This document shows positions 49,880-61,169 of a DNA stretch of 64,000 nucleotides, piece after piece. The notes under the pieces were generated by a model. It had not been told where the DNA came from, searched no databases, and saw nothing but the letters and a program-made list of their open reading frames with translations. How positions within the stretch are numbered: position 1 is the first letter of the stretch; the number at the start of each line of letters is the position of its first letter. The stretch comes from Setoptus koraiensis (lineage: Eukaryota > Arthropoda), in NCBI GenBank assembly GCA_048013815.1, contig CM106585.1, positions 1,860,001 through 1,924,000 of the forward strand, written 5' to 3'. The position numbers and the translations under genes are program-made.

Positions 49880-50454
49880 CTAAGGTTCCAGTTCGGGGTC
49901 TTCATCGGCAGGTTCATCCGGGATTCCGGTGTCATCGCCGTCCGCATTATTTCCCCTTCCAAACAGAATGCCGCCAATACCTTTCGGGCCCAATATGCCG
50001 GCAATATCAATACCACCAAAGAGGCCACTTCCATCGCTTGGCGAGCCCCGATCAAAATTACCATTTCCTCTTTGGTATACAGGTATGCCGAGCACTGAAA
50101 CTTGCATTGGCCGTCTAAATGGCCATCTACTGGTGTTGTTAGTTTGGCCCTCGCGTTGCACTTTGACAAGTCCCGACAGAACGCTCACATCTAGATGACC
50201 ATCGCGGCGAGCTTTTTCCATGTTGAAAAATATCCTTCATATTAACAATTACAATATTAATGACGAGATAGTGTGAAGGGTTGAGTTGGTTTATTCATGC
50301 AGAGAATATTCACTTTGAGTGTTTTATTTATTCAAGTTACTTACGGTACGTTCACGCGGCGCGTATTATCTTCTCTCTCAACTTGGCTCATTATTTCGGC
50401 CACGCCAACAGTGGCCACAATTAAAACTATCACAACATGGGTAGAATTGAGCAT
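49880..50454 (-). CDS. small secreted protein, two exons, function unknown
   Basis: Exon 1 is 50345-50454 (ATG at 50454, 36 codons plus 2 nt) and exon 2 is 49880-50234. The 110-nt intron has donor CC|GTAAGT and acceptor ATGAAG|GAT, and the phases fit. The spliced product has 154 residues. It starts with a clear signal peptide (MLNSTHVVIVLIVATVGVAE). A charged segment follows, running into FFNMEKARRDGHLDVSVLSG, then VSVLGIPVYQRGNG and a Gly/Ile-rich part (GLFGGIDIAGILGPKGIGG). The tail is acidic, Asp/Pro/Glu-rich. There is no Cys after the signal region, so no disulfide-type toxin or defensin fold. I do not recognise the family. It lies antisense inside the first intron of the Ig gene. An unspliced start at the ATG at 50221 would lack the leader and is less likely. 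Confidence 0.65.
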
Positions 50455-51626
50455 GGCTGCGAATGAGTTAATTTGACTTCTTTCATGACAATTTTACAAA
50501 CCAATTTCATCTATTTATTTATGGAGATATTGTTTTTCTGGTATAACAAACCGAGAATCGACCAGCGAATTTTGCAACGAGTTTGATAATGGCCGATGAA
50601 AGAGAGAAATTATTCCTTTAATGAGGGTTGCACAACGCTGAAATTCACTGTAGCCGGGCACCTAATCAAGCGAATACTCTCTAAACAGACAAACAAGCTC
50701 GATCAAAGAAGGAGTCTAGTAGACAACGTCAATTTATGTGTCGAAATGCAATATATTCAGGTATTGAGAGCGCCAGTTTAGCGAGATTTACTTTTCATTA
50801 GCATTGACTGTTAGGGGTTGTTTCAACTTGCGACACACGCGTATCTATGGTTGATGGAAAGAGTTTGATTTATTGGAACTAGACAAAGTCTTCGCTGAAA
50901 TAACTCGCCACACCAGTTGTTGTTGACAACAATGTGAGCTAAACAATTGCCAGCCAACAACAGCAACAGCAACAGCAACAACTCATCATAATTGACAGTG
51001 CGTGTTTGCACTAACAAACAACCATTAGTCTAATAATGACGAAACGAGTCACAGCAAGTATAAATAAATTTTTCGACTGGATGTCTGTTTGAATGTCTCA
51101 ATTATCTTTGGGCAATGTTTATGTATGTTGGCTTGCTGATGGTGTTGTCGCTGCAGCTAACACTTTATGCTCCATTGGATATCCAATCTGCTAACGAGGT
51201 GTGAGCAAGCCGAATGGGTAAATAAAGTGATAAAGTGGGAATTTTTCACTTTATCGCCACCACTCACACACTGCCACGGAGTGTTTTCGTTGACTCGTTG
51301 GCTCCCTTTTTGTCGCTGGCATCGGGCCCCACTTGCTGGCCCGCTGGCAATGTAATCAATATATTACGAGATATTGGGAGTTGTTGTGTGTCATTTGAGA
51401 TGATGATCACAACAATCAATTGTGCCCACTGTCGCCATAATAACACGAAAACTATATTAGCAATAATAGCAAATACAATAATAGGTTGGTGTTATACGAG
51501 TAAATGATTTAATACGGCCCAGACAGCGTTTGAGTGATTGTGACCAGCGTGTTATGTAACGACGCTCGTTTTATGTCCCTCGCTCACTCAGCACCGTCAC
51601 ACCGCCACTACGCCACTACGCTCGAC

Positions 51627-51690
51627 TGGCGTCTCGGCGTCTCGGCGTCTCGGCGTCTCGGCGTCTCGGCGTCTCGGCGTCTTGGCGCGT
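51627..51690. repeat. 9-bp minisatellite (TCTCGGCG)
   Basis: About seven copies of a CTCGGCGT-type 9-mer. Confidence 0.85.
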
Positions 51691-52361
51691 GCAACTCGTC
51701 CACAGTGCGCTGTCACTTGTTAGCAAACTTTTGTTGTTATGTAACGGCCATACACACATATATTTACAAGTGGGGGCGTATGTATGTATATCTAACGGTA
51801 GTTGTTTGGCGCAATAAATAGTCACATAAAAAAGTTACAACGGCGCTAGCTGATGTTAATTGAATGTGAGCAAGCAAAAAGAATTGATTCTTAGCTGCCA
51901 GCGGGCTCCATCTTTTACAACTCAGCAGCTATTACTCATTAGTGTAGGCGGCCATTAAGTGTGGTCAGTACTCTCGGCACGTACACGTTGCGCGCTTGGC
52001 AAGCGAAAAGTTGAAATTGGCCACTTGGGGGCCACACAAACAGCCAACACAATGTCGGTGTTGGCGTCGGTATTGACACCAATACGTCACAGTTGTTGTC
52101 GCCGTTGTTGTTGTTGTTCTAGTCGAATGAGTTGATGCATCGCAAATTCAATGTCACCATCACTCGCGAAATGAGTGAAAAGGCCAGCAATTGGATGGCT
52201 ATGTTTACACACACCGAGCAGTGCGATATTGGCGTTTTCAAATACATACTGACTCGTCACATACATGCGTAATGTTTCATGATAAATGGGCAAAATGACA
52301 GCCATTATCACTCGCCATTCTGCACTCGCCGTTTGGTGTGCCAGTCGACTAGTCTATCACA

Positions 52362-52425
52362 TCATGGCGGCAGTATCATCGCGGCGGTATCATCGCGGCG
52401 GTATCATCGCGGCGGTATCGTCACG
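52362..52425. repeat. 15-bp minisatellite (ATCATCGCGGCGGT)
   Basis: Four near-perfect units about 40 bp upstream of the small ORF at 52465. Confidence 0.8.
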
Positions 52426-52464
52426 CTGGTTCCATCTCGGTGCACGGGGACGATTCAGATAATC

Positions 52465-52653
52465 ATGGCGACATTAACATATGATCATGTGACAAAATAC
52501 CAAATGATGCCAAAGATTCAGTCGGTTAGATTAATTTTTTTGTTTGTTTTTGTTCTTGTTGTGGCGAGAATTGGTGCGTCAATGAAGAGTCTGTTGGAAT
52601 CGTTCGGAACGAGTCAATTGCGGCAACTTTTACAAGGTTATGTCAAATGGTGA
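52465..52653 (+). CDS. possible secreted short peptide (62 codons)
   Basis: ATG at 52465 to TGA at 52653. After a polar start, residues about 22-38 are strongly hydrophobic (VRLIFLFVFVLVVARIGA), like a late signal peptide. The remaining 24 residues (SMKSLLESFGTSQLRQLLQ and so on) could form an amphipathic helix. There is no recognised family, and the initiating Met is far from the hydrophobic core unless Met14 or Met15 is used. It could also be a first exon, since CAAG|GTTATG near its end is a weak donor. It sits in the inferred intron of the Ig gene, 400 bp upstream of the next promoter. Confidence 0.3.
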   Translation: MATLTYDHVTKYQMMPKIQSVRLIFLFVFVLVVARIGASMKSLLESFGTSQLRQLLQGYVKW

Positions 52654-53044
52654 AAAATGTATCGACGCGTCTGTTGCATGCGACACACAATGCACAATGG
52701 GGTCACCATTGCCTGTCATCGTCTATTCTAAATATATCCTCGCCACCACTGGCGAGCCCAAGCTGACGGAAAATACTCTCAGATGAAGCTGACAGATGAA
52801 GCTGACGACGAGCCCATTGTTGCGACAACGACGAGCCGATTGTTGCGACAGCAACGCGGTGAGGCGCTCACGTTATTGTTTTGGCAGCATTGATCAATAT
52901 TGAAAAGTGAGCTTTAAACTGCTGAAACAAACAACAAAATTGTGCAACAACAAATCCCTTGACAGTGTTACACAAAAGCATACAGGTGTGCTGGCATGTG
53001 AGAGATATTGTGACAGATCTGACTGATTGTGACTGACATGACAC

Positions 53045-53080
53045 TATATAAGCAGCCACTCAAACGATTCCATCAATTGA
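53045..53080 (+). promoter_or_regulatory. core promoter of the Gln/Asn-rich protein gene
   Basis: TATATAAG starts at 53045. A perfect arthropod initiator TCAATT has its A at 53075, placing the TATA at -30. The ATG at 53106 lies 31 nt downstream, giving a very short 5' UTR. Confidence 0.7.
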
Positions 53081-53105
53081 GCTAGTGATACAACCAACAC
53101 ACATA

Positions 53106-56100
53106 ATGAGGTGCCTACTAAAATTTGCCAGCGCGCCGGAAATTGAGCCTCTAATGTCCATACAGCGTTTGGTGGGCGCCACTCACGACAACATTAATAC
53201 CGGCTACCATTCGAGTGAACGCGTCAGAGAGTTGCACGCGAGCCACATGCATTCGGATAATCAAGTGGCGGCCCCATCGTCGGCCACTTGTGCGGCTGAC
53301 ATGAGCGCCGCATCAATGAGCGAATCGCCAAATCGCGCCAACGACACCAGCAACGACACCAGCAATGCCGACAGGGCTCGAGAAACGGAGCCAGATTGTC
53401 AAAAGTCGGCACAAGCTCGAGGCAAATCGCCAGTTGCGCCAGCAGCAGACGAGACGAGCAAAGACAAAGACAAAGACAAAGACAAAGACCACGTTGCGAC
53501 CACAAAATCATACGATCGTGAGCCGTTGAGCGATGACGCAAGCAGCCAGCTAGAGCAGGCCGGCCATCAGCTCGATCTGTCGGACACTTCACCTGTTGGC
53601 CACCGCGACGACATGTACGACGTTGAAAGGTGCAACGCGAGACTGTATTTAGAGTCATTCACTGCCAATTTAAGCTCTCAAATGTCCACAAATTGCGAGG
53701 AGGCTTTCATGGACGAATTCAGCATACCAATTAAGTCGCACGATTACAACAATCACGTCACCAGCAGCTCAAATCACAGCTTCACAAGCGCAGACAGAGT
53801 TGATTTGATAGAGACCAGTGACAGTGATCAGTATCAGCACGAGTACCAGCGCGAGCATCAACAGCAACAACAACAAGCGGACAAGAACAATAATAGCTAT
53901 CTGTTGATAGATGGCGACGACGACATCGACGGAGTCATAACCAATCAAGACAGACTAATTAGCGCCGCGGCCGCGCCTTCCAGTCCGGCCATCGACGCCG
54001 ACCCGACTGGCGCCCACGCCGGGCTCATGATGGGCGGCTACACGTCGGGCGGCCGCTCGACGGCAGAGCCCGCCGCAACGGCGCTGGCGGCAGCAGCAGC
54101 AGCGGCCACAAATCATAGCAATTTGCTATCGACTTCCGGTCAAGTTTTGCTGGGCTCCTTCGGCCAGCAGCAGCATCATCATCATCTGTTTCATAATCAG
54201 TGTCAGCAGCAGCAGCAAACGATTCATCACCAGCAAATGGGTCGCACCATCTACTACCAGCCCATGCTGCAGCAGCAACAGCAGCAGCAGCAACAATTGT
54301 ATAACTGTCGCGGCAGCGATCCGTTGGCAAACGTTGCGCGTGCCGCATCGTTTGCCGGCTGCAACGAATTCTTAGACATCAACAACAACAACATCATCGG
54401 CAGCGCCAACAACAACAGCAGCAACACCGACAACAACAACGACAACAACAACGACTTCAACGACAACAGCGGCAGCAACAACAACGACAACAACGACAAC
54501 AACTTCATCGACGGCGACAAAGACATGGGCATTGTTGCTCAGTATCACATCGAAAATCAAGTCACTTCCGACGATTTGGCCAGCGACCGGTTGGCGCGCC
54601 AGGCGCAGTGTCGCCTTGAGCAGGGCAGCGGATGCAGCCGATGCTCGTCGCCCATTCGGGCCCCGTTGTGTGTGTATCAAGAGCAAAGCGATTTGGCGCA
54701 AAGTCATCACAGTGACACCAACAACAACAACAACAACAACAGCAACAATGAAAACGACAATGACAACGATGGCCCCAAACAACAGGCGTCACCGCAAGAC
54801 CAATCAGCGTTGTCAGTGACCAATCAGCAGCAGCAGCAGCAATATCTCGACAATGTCGACCAATACAACAGCCAACACGGGCAAGCGGCCCGTTTAGTGC
54901 CGGCGCGAATATTCGCAGTTGCGGCAGCGGCAGCAGCAGCATCGGCCGCCGAGCTGCCCCAACAACAGTCGCCATTTCACATGGACCTGTCAGGCCATGG
55001 CTGTGTGACGCAACATCACCATCAGCACCAATTATTGGCGCTCGAGCCCAACGGAACAAGCCAAGTCAACAAAGATTATTTTGCTCTCGGTGATTCGGTG
55101 CAGCATTCGAACGGTCAGCAGATGGACAGGTATGCGTCGTATGCAAATGGGGCGTTCATTGGGTCGCAGCAGCAACTGGCCGCCGCCACCAACAGTCACA
55201 ACAACCATGCACAGGCAGATATGACGCTGGGCCAAACAGGTAGACAGGTGATGCTGCTAGATGGTAACAGCACGGCGAACAGCATGGTAAATGGCGAGCA
55301 CGTGCATGCGGCCGGATGCCCGCAAAAAGAGCAAACAAAAAGAAATCACGAGCAGACGAGCGAGGCCGAAATGAACAAGCGACGCATATCGAGCTACGAG
55401 AGTCACACGCGCGCCGAGCTGTCAAATTTTTACCTGAGCCAACTAATAACGGAGCGAACGTGTCCAGAGCAGCAGCCACAACCGCAAGACCACTTGCTGT
55501 ATAATTATGGCCAAGACAACAATCAAACCAGCGACCAATCGATACAGTATTACAGCAGCAGTAGCAACAGCAACAGAGACGACAATTACAATTTCCAATT
55601 GGGCGACCACGCAACCAGAAACTGTTCGGTGAGGCCAGTGTACAGATCGCTGACAGATCAACGCGCCGGCCAGCAACAAGAGCAGCAACTAGACGAATGG
55701 GGCCCGCACGAGCAAGAGGAAAAAGAAGGAGAGAACAGTCAATACTCGTTGACGCAATTAACGTGTGCCAATTTGAGCGGCGGCGGACAGCGTTACACTA
55801 ATCAGATTAGCGGTCAGTTGATGCAGTGCAACAATGCAACCATGCAGCAGCAGCAACAGAGCAACAACAACATCAATCAGTCAGTTCAATGTTTTGAATT
55901 TATACCACTGAGCGGCGATTGTCACGACACTTCGTCGTCGTCGTTGCACCTCGAGGCTCTGGCCAACTATTGCTCTGGCGATATCAATCATCATCACATG
56001 ACCGCCGTGGAATATCGGCCCGCCGCAATGGACACCGCCGACATGGCGGTCAGTGTTAACGGCCAAGGCATTGCGTCACATTTAAACGCTCGGTCATCCG

Positions 56101-57437
56101 CTTCTCACGGCCATCACAATCAACAGAAACATCAGCAGCAGCAACAACAACAACAACAACAACAACAATGGTGCTGCTACAATTCGTTTAACGGCACTAA
56201 TTGCATGCACATGTCAGCAGCGGCCTTTAATCACTGTCATCAAACATCCGGCCACAACAACAGCAACAGCAACAACAACGCCAATCACGTGCACGAGCAC
56301 TACGACCATCATCTTATGCAACAGCAACAACAGTACTGCGACATTAGCAACAACACTGTTGAACAGCAACAGCAGCACAACAACGGCGACCAATTCAACA
56401 ATATTAATGCCAATTCGTCCAATGCCATTGAGCAGCAACGCGACGACATTATTGAGCTGCCAGTGGCAGTGATACAAAAGGAATCGCGACAACAACAAAA
56501 CAACAACAGCCTCAAAAACAACAAATATCTCACTGTTTCCAGTGGCAGCTCCATGGCAGTTAGACAAAAATTGCGCTCTGTCATATTGATGAGAATGGCC
56601 GACAAGAAACGCTTGTCAATGTCGGATATTGGCAACAATATTGATTTAACTCGTCCCGTTGCCGCTGCAACAACCGTTAGCGGGCAAGCCGAGCTAAAGT
56701 CAAGCAAACAACAACAATATCGCCAGACTGACCAGACCAGGCCAACGACACCGACTTCATCAGTGCATCACAACACGACGCCGCAGCAAGACAAGCAAGC
56801 CAGCAAAACGAACGCAACAACAACAACAACAACAACGACAGCCAAACATCATCGGCAGACATTATCAGCAAATAAATCGACGCCGGCGCCAAGACAGCGC
56901 CGAGACAGACGAGACTCGAAGCGACGGCGAACATCGGAAACATCGGCGGCCAATTGTTCCGAGGGCGAGGACGTTGCAGCGTGCAGTGAACAAACAAAAG
57001 ACATTGGCACAATTGCGAGAGCAACCAGAAAAGATTTGAATATCTCGTCGCCAGAGTGTGCGCCCGTCGACAGTGTTCGCTCAACGAGACAATCCGCGAG
57101 CAAACAGCAACAGCAACAACAACAGCAAACTTCTCTGAGACGCCACTCGGCCTCGAACGAGGCCGACGATGATGCAATGGACACCAACAAAATAAGACAA
57201 CAACAGCAACAACAACAGCAACATTTCAGACAAACACGAGCCACAAACAGGGCGCAGCAACAGCAACAACTACTGAGACAATCTTGCACTTTTGAGCAAA
57301 CTGACCGCTCGCACGATTGCAGGGGCCCCTCTAATGAGACGAATCAGATTAGCGGCGGCGGTGGCGGCGCCGCCAGTTGTGCAAATAGTGGCACCAGAAG
57401 AACAACGCGAACGCGTGCAGCAGAACGGGTCATCTAA
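53106..57437 (+). CDS. large Gln/Asn/His-rich protein of unknown function
   Basis: An uninterrupted single exon of 1443 codons. I start at the ATG at 53106; the frame is open 7 codons further from a GTG, but the initiator at 53075 supports the ATG. Most of it is low complexity: many Q, N, H, D, S and A runs (the longest Q run is 12, ending just before WCCYN), a KDKDKDKD stretch near residue 120, and Thr runs. More ordinary islands are the N terminus (MRCLLKFASAPEIEPLMSI), about residues 175-220 (YDVERCNARLYLESFTANL, CEEAFMDEFSIPIKSHDY), and about residues 1150-1190 (VRQKLRSVILMRMADKKRL). A bipartite-like nuclear signal lies at 1263-1275 (RQRRDRRDSKRRR). I see no zinc finger, homeodomain, bHLH or RNA-binding motif. 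The layout suggests a nuclear disordered regulator, but function is unknown. It is nested, sense-oriented, in the inferred Ig-gene intron, with its own promoter and AATAAA. Confidence 0.8.
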   Translation: MRCLLKFASAPEIEPLMSIQRLVGATHDNINTGYHSSERVRELHASHMHSDNQVAAPSSATCAADMSAASMSESPNRANDTSNDTSNADRARETEPDCQKSAQARGKSPVAPAADETSKDKDKDKDKDHVATTKSYDREPLSDDASSQLEQAGHQLDLSDTSPVGHRDDMYDVERCNARLYLESFTANLSSQMSTNCEEAFMDEFSIPIKSHDYNNHVTSSSNHSFTSADRVDLIETSDSDQYQHEYQREHQQQQQQADKNNNSYLLIDGDDDIDGVITNQDRLISAAAAPSSPAIDADPTGAHAGLMMGGYTSGGRSTAEPAATALAAAAAAATNHSNLLSTSGQVLLGSFGQQQHHHHLFHNQCQQQQQTIHHQQMGRTIYYQPMLQQQQQQQQQLYNCRGSDPLANVARAASFAGCNEFLDINNNNIIGSANNNSSNTDNNNDNNNDFNDNSGSNNNDNNDNNFIDGDKDMGIVAQYHIENQVTSDDLASDRLARQAQCRLEQGSGCSRCSSPIRAPLCVYQEQSDLAQSHHSDTNNNNNNNSNNENDNDNDGPKQQASPQDQSALSVTNQQQQQQYLDNVDQYNSQHGQAARLVPARIFAVAAAAAAASAAELPQQQSPFHMDLSGHGCVTQHHHQHQLLALEPNGTSQVNKDYFALGDSVQHSNGQQMDRYASYANGAFIGSQQQLAAATNSHNNHAQADMTLGQTGRQVMLLDGNSTANSMVNGEHVHAAGCPQKEQTKRNHEQTSEAEMNKRRISSYESHTRAELSNFYLSQLITERTCPEQQPQPQDHLLYNYGQDNNQTSDQSIQYYSSSSNSNRDDNYNFQLGDHATRNCSVRPVYRSLTDQRAGQQQEQQLDEWGPHEQEEKEGENSQYSLTQLTCANLSGGGQRYTNQISGQLMQCNNATMQQQQQSNNNINQSVQCFEFIPLSGDCHDTSSSSLHLEALANYCSGDINHHHMTAVEYRPAAMDTADMAVSVNGQGIASHLNARSSASHGHHNQQKHQQQQQQQQQQQQWCCYNSFNGTNCMHMSAAAFNHCHQTSGHNNSNSNNNANHVHEHYDHHLMQQQQQYCDISNNTVEQQQQHNNGDQFNNINANSSNAIEQQRDDIIELPVAVIQKESRQQQNNNSLKNNKYLTVSSGSSMAVRQKLRSVILMRMADKKRLSMSDIGNNIDLTRPVAAATTVSGQAELKSSKQQQYRQTDQTRPTTPTSSVHHNTTPQQDKQASKTNATTTTTTTTAKHHRQTLSANKSTPAPRQRRDRRDSKRRRTSETSAANCSEGEDVAACSEQTKDIGTIARATRKDLNISSPECAPVDSVRSTRQSASKQQQQQQQQTSLRRHSASNEADDDAMDTNKIRQQQQQQQQHFRQTRATNRAQQQQQLLRQSCTFEQTDRSHDCRGPSNETNQISGGGGGAASCANSGTRRTTRTRAAERVI

Positions 57438-57479
57438 TTAACTAGATGGCACGTACTCTGCACTCTTTCATTAGTTGTG

Positions 57480-57485
57480 AATAAA
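57480..57485 (+). terminator. AATAAA polyadenylation signal of the Gln/Asn-rich protein gene
   Basis: It begins 43 nt after the stop codon, giving a very short 3' UTR and a self-contained transcription unit. Confidence 0.6.
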
Positions 57486-57605
57486 GAGATTGTTTCATTG
57501 AGATAGTTGACAGATCACAGACGAGCCGGGCCAGAGCTGCATCACCTGAGCCCAATCTGGCGCCCACATCACACCCGATCGCTGGCCAGAAACAGGTAGA
57601 GGGCG

Positions 57606-57710
57606 CAGATTGTCGTTGCGCCACACCGGTATGTGTGTTTGCCGCCAACACCGGTATGTGTGTTTTGCCGCTAACACCGGTATGTGAGGCCCGGTCGGGC
57701 CTCAAATACC
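57606..57710. repeat. tandem repeat ending in a hairpin
   Basis: Two to three copies of a roughly 27-bp unit with ACACCGGTATGTGTG end at a perfect 9-bp stem (57685-57693 with 57696-57704, 2-nt loop). It is flanked by GGTA and TACC, which extend the pairing imperfectly. Confidence 0.7.
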
Positions 57711-58494
57711 GCCCGGGTCATGGGCACCATCGGTAATAATGCGTTTGCTGTAAATAAGAGTGAACTCTAATTAGCTCGCCCTTGGTCTCTTGGTGTCGCT
57801 GTCGGCGTCGGTCTTGGTCTTGGTGTCGGAGTTGGTGTCGGTGTTGGTGTTGGTGCTGGTCTCAGTGTCGGTGTCGGTGTGGGTAGCATCAAGCATATGT
57901 CTATGAGATGGCAATATCAACAACGGCGAGCGAGCAAATAAGCTAATAAGCGATAAGAACACGACATCTAGAATGGATCCAAATGGGACAACGAGCAGCA
58001 GCCAGTTGGCACAAAACAAGTTGGCACAAAACAACCGACTCGCCAACTGGAAATCGGCATTGGTCTTATTTGCAAGTTTGTTCGCAAGAAACGCCAGCCG
58101 ACAGGCGCAAATAATCTTGGCAAGACATTATTGGCTAGCTGGCGCAGTTTGGGCTCGCAAGGGAGCCAGCGACAGAAGGCAGCATCGAAACTGAAACCAA
58201 TGAACCATAAAACGTCCACTGTCGTCCATATGTCGTTTCTTTATGGGACCCCGTCACATGTTTATGGGCCCATCCGTGCCGCTGTTATTACGCAATGGCG
58301 CACCAGCGCCAGACAACTACAACTACAACTGCACCAGCAACTACAACTGCAACTGCAGCTACAAACACGACGAGCATGTATATAAATAGATAAACAGATC
58401 CAACAAAACCAATGTCCAGCGCTGGTCTGGTTGTGTCAAGTGAGCAATGATTACATTAACTAGCCGGCTCGCTAGCTGGCTGGTTCGCGCGCTC

Positions 58495-58575
58495 CCATCT
58501 GGACCAACTAGACCGTTCTCGTCGGTCTCGCCGGCCTCGTCGGTCTCGCCGGCCTCGTCGGCCTCGCTGGCGTCG
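58495..58575. repeat. 9-bp minisatellite (TCGTCGGTC/TCGCCGGCC)
   Basis: About eight units alternating between two forms. Confidence 0.75.
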
Positions 58576-59223
58576 GCGGTCGAGATGGTCGTGATTAGAT
58601 AACTGTTTGTCGCGGAGCTGATAGTATCACAATTAGTTTCGTGATTGCGTGTGTGTGTGTGTGTGTGTGTTGATGCGGCCAACGGGGGCAACACACAAAA
58701 AACAAACTTTATTATGTACTGTCAATATCTGGCTATCCGCTATATATTCGGGGCCCCATGGCCCAATTTAATAACTGCTGTTATTGTGCTTGTTTTCTTC
58801 TTATCTTGGCTCGTTATCCAATTTCTGGTGCAATGCCAATCTTGCACTGTCAATTGTGTAATAACTTATACAAGACTTTGCGAGCGCTAATAAGACGATC
58901 GGCGATCCTTGCGCGCATAGTGTCAAACCTTTGGCCCAATTACACCCACATGTGAATATTGTGTGGCCAATTGTGGCCGAATATCCACACATCCACGGGG
59001 CCCCCGCAAACCAGAACCCTTTGGCGACTCGTGTGTCCACATACGAGCGCCGGTGCATCGACGGGTCACATCCATTGTGATTGTCGATTTGTGACACTCG
59101 CAAATTGTGGCCCGTCCAACGAACGGCGAAACGTGAAACTATCTCTGTACTGTGTACGCACACAAATATAAAGTCTCACGACGAAAATAACGGTCGCGTT
59201 CATTTGCACAACTAACTTTGGCT

Positions 59224-59259
59224 ATTCAAATAGCCAGCCAGCCAGCCAGCTATTTGAAT
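59224..59259. repeat. perfect 11-bp inverted repeat around a CAGC repeat loop
   Basis: ATTCAAATAGC at 59224-59234 pairs with 59249-59259. The 14-nt loop is made of CAGC units. Confidence 0.8.
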
Positions 59260-59786
59260 GAATGGCATTATATTGTTGCTGTTATTATCGTTGCGTAATC
59301 ACAATGCTCGCATTGCTGCAACTGCTGTCACACTGCTATTAACTGTAAATATAACTGTAAATAGTAATAATAGCGACACAATTAGTGTTGCCTAGCTTGC
59401 CCGCTAGTGTGCGCAGTGTGCAGACGGACCTTAGTTACTAAGGTTTAGTAGTGCCCTGAGGACGGGGCATTGATCTGATTGGGCCCTGATTGAGAATTCT
59501 TGAATTGAGACACGCTTTGCAATTTGTTGTTGGTCGGCAATGGCGCGCTCTGCGTGTCACATGTCGTTGCTTGCGACGACGCGATACTTGTGGGGCCTCC
59601 ATTGTCACTGGCCTCTGGCTATAAAGCGATTTGGGGCCCATTCTCTCTTTATTCTCTGGTGGGCCCCATTCTTCTTTTGGCCTGCAGCCGGCAGCCTACA
59701 GCCTACAGCCAAAGAGCCAGCGAGCCCCCTCAACACGCCACAACCGGTTGCTCTGGCCAAGTACCCTAAACGCCAGTCGGGACGAT

Positions 59787-59897
59787 TATCCACCATAGAC
59801 TCGAATATCCACCACCGACTCGAATATCCACCATAGACTCGAATATCCGCCATAGACTCAACTATCCACCGTAGACTCGAATATCCGCCACCGACTG
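59787..59897. repeat. 19-bp minisatellite (TATCCACCATAGACTCGAA)
   Basis: About six units, with changes concentrated in the CATA/CACC part. Confidence 0.85.
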
Positions 59898-61169
59898 TCC
59901 GCAATCGAACGAGCGACCCTGGCGAGCGCGACGACAAACAGGCAGGCGCCAATTCATTCGGTTCGTTTGTCGCCGTTGGTCAGGCCGCTAACAATCGAGA
60001 CAGCGACAATTGTTTATTCTAATCTGGTGCGCACGCTTCTAATTGAACCAGCCAAACACAATTTATTGGCGGATAAATGCATTGGCCGATAAGTAGTATT
60101 TTGAGGCCGGCACTGTGTCACTTTGGCACTGTGACAACCGCTCACACTCTCGACTGGCCCCATCGCCGGCCACAACTGCAACCTCCAGTCTGGACTCCAG
60201 ACTCTGGAGGCGACAAACGACATGCGCACGAAATTATGTTAATGAAGGCTCCTCATTCTCGTCGCTTGCATCATCGTCGTTGTCGTCGTCGTCGTCGTCG
60301 TCGTCGCACAATTCAATTCGCCGCTGATTTGATGTGTGTATGTATTGTCGGCACTGATGGGCAAGTAATGCAAACGCCAGCAACAAACAAATCGACGAGC
60401 GCCCAATCCAATTAATTCTTTTCTACAATTCGACAATTGGCAGTCATTACATAACACGAGTTGGCAGCACTGCCAAATGTTTGTGCAATTTATAAATAAC
60501 AGCAGCCAGCCTGTAATAATAACTAGACGTCGACAATTGGCTTGTGTGTGTGTGTGTGAGTGCGTCTAGACGGGAACTTCCTTTTAGGCGAATATCCGCT
60601 TGGTAGAACCCGGTAGCGCCGTCTGTCATGATGTGACACAATTACTTGTGTGCCTAAACAAACGACAACAAGCGTGCGCTGATTGGGTGTTTCGGTAGCA
60701 CTAATCAGTTTTGCCGGTAATATCATTTAGCGGAGATTATTTATTTTGCTGACTGCCAGCCAGCAATGGTGATTTGTGAATTGGCACAGCCTGAGAGTCA
60801 TTGCTGACAATGTCAGTGTGAGCCCACTTGAGTATTCAAGTGAAATTGTCACCTTTTCCGCTCTGGCTTGCACCGAAAATTGGCGACACTTTTCGAGGAA
60901 AACACTCGCAACAGCCACGCTGACACCTGTCTGACTGATCACTAAACTGGCTGCACATAATCAGCAGGCTAACATGATACAAAAAAGCAAATTGTTTGGG
61001 CCCCAACGCGAGCCAACCAATCAACTGTATAATGAACGGGTGCTCAAGCGAGCAGCAGCCGTCGCAAAACGATTAACGCAACGATTGTTTGTGTGAAATG
61101 TCAGCAAATCGACGGGCCAGAGTTGACACGAGCAAGTCATGTCCAATGTCGACGCGGAGCAACCTTCAG

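Noticed and set aside
50596-50781. 61-codon plus ORF (ATG start)
   Set aside because: No signal, domain or splice support; length expected by chance.
54025-57289. Many minus-strand Leu/Val/Cys-rich ORFs opposite the 1443-residue gene
   Set aside because: Antisense of Gln/Asn repeats.
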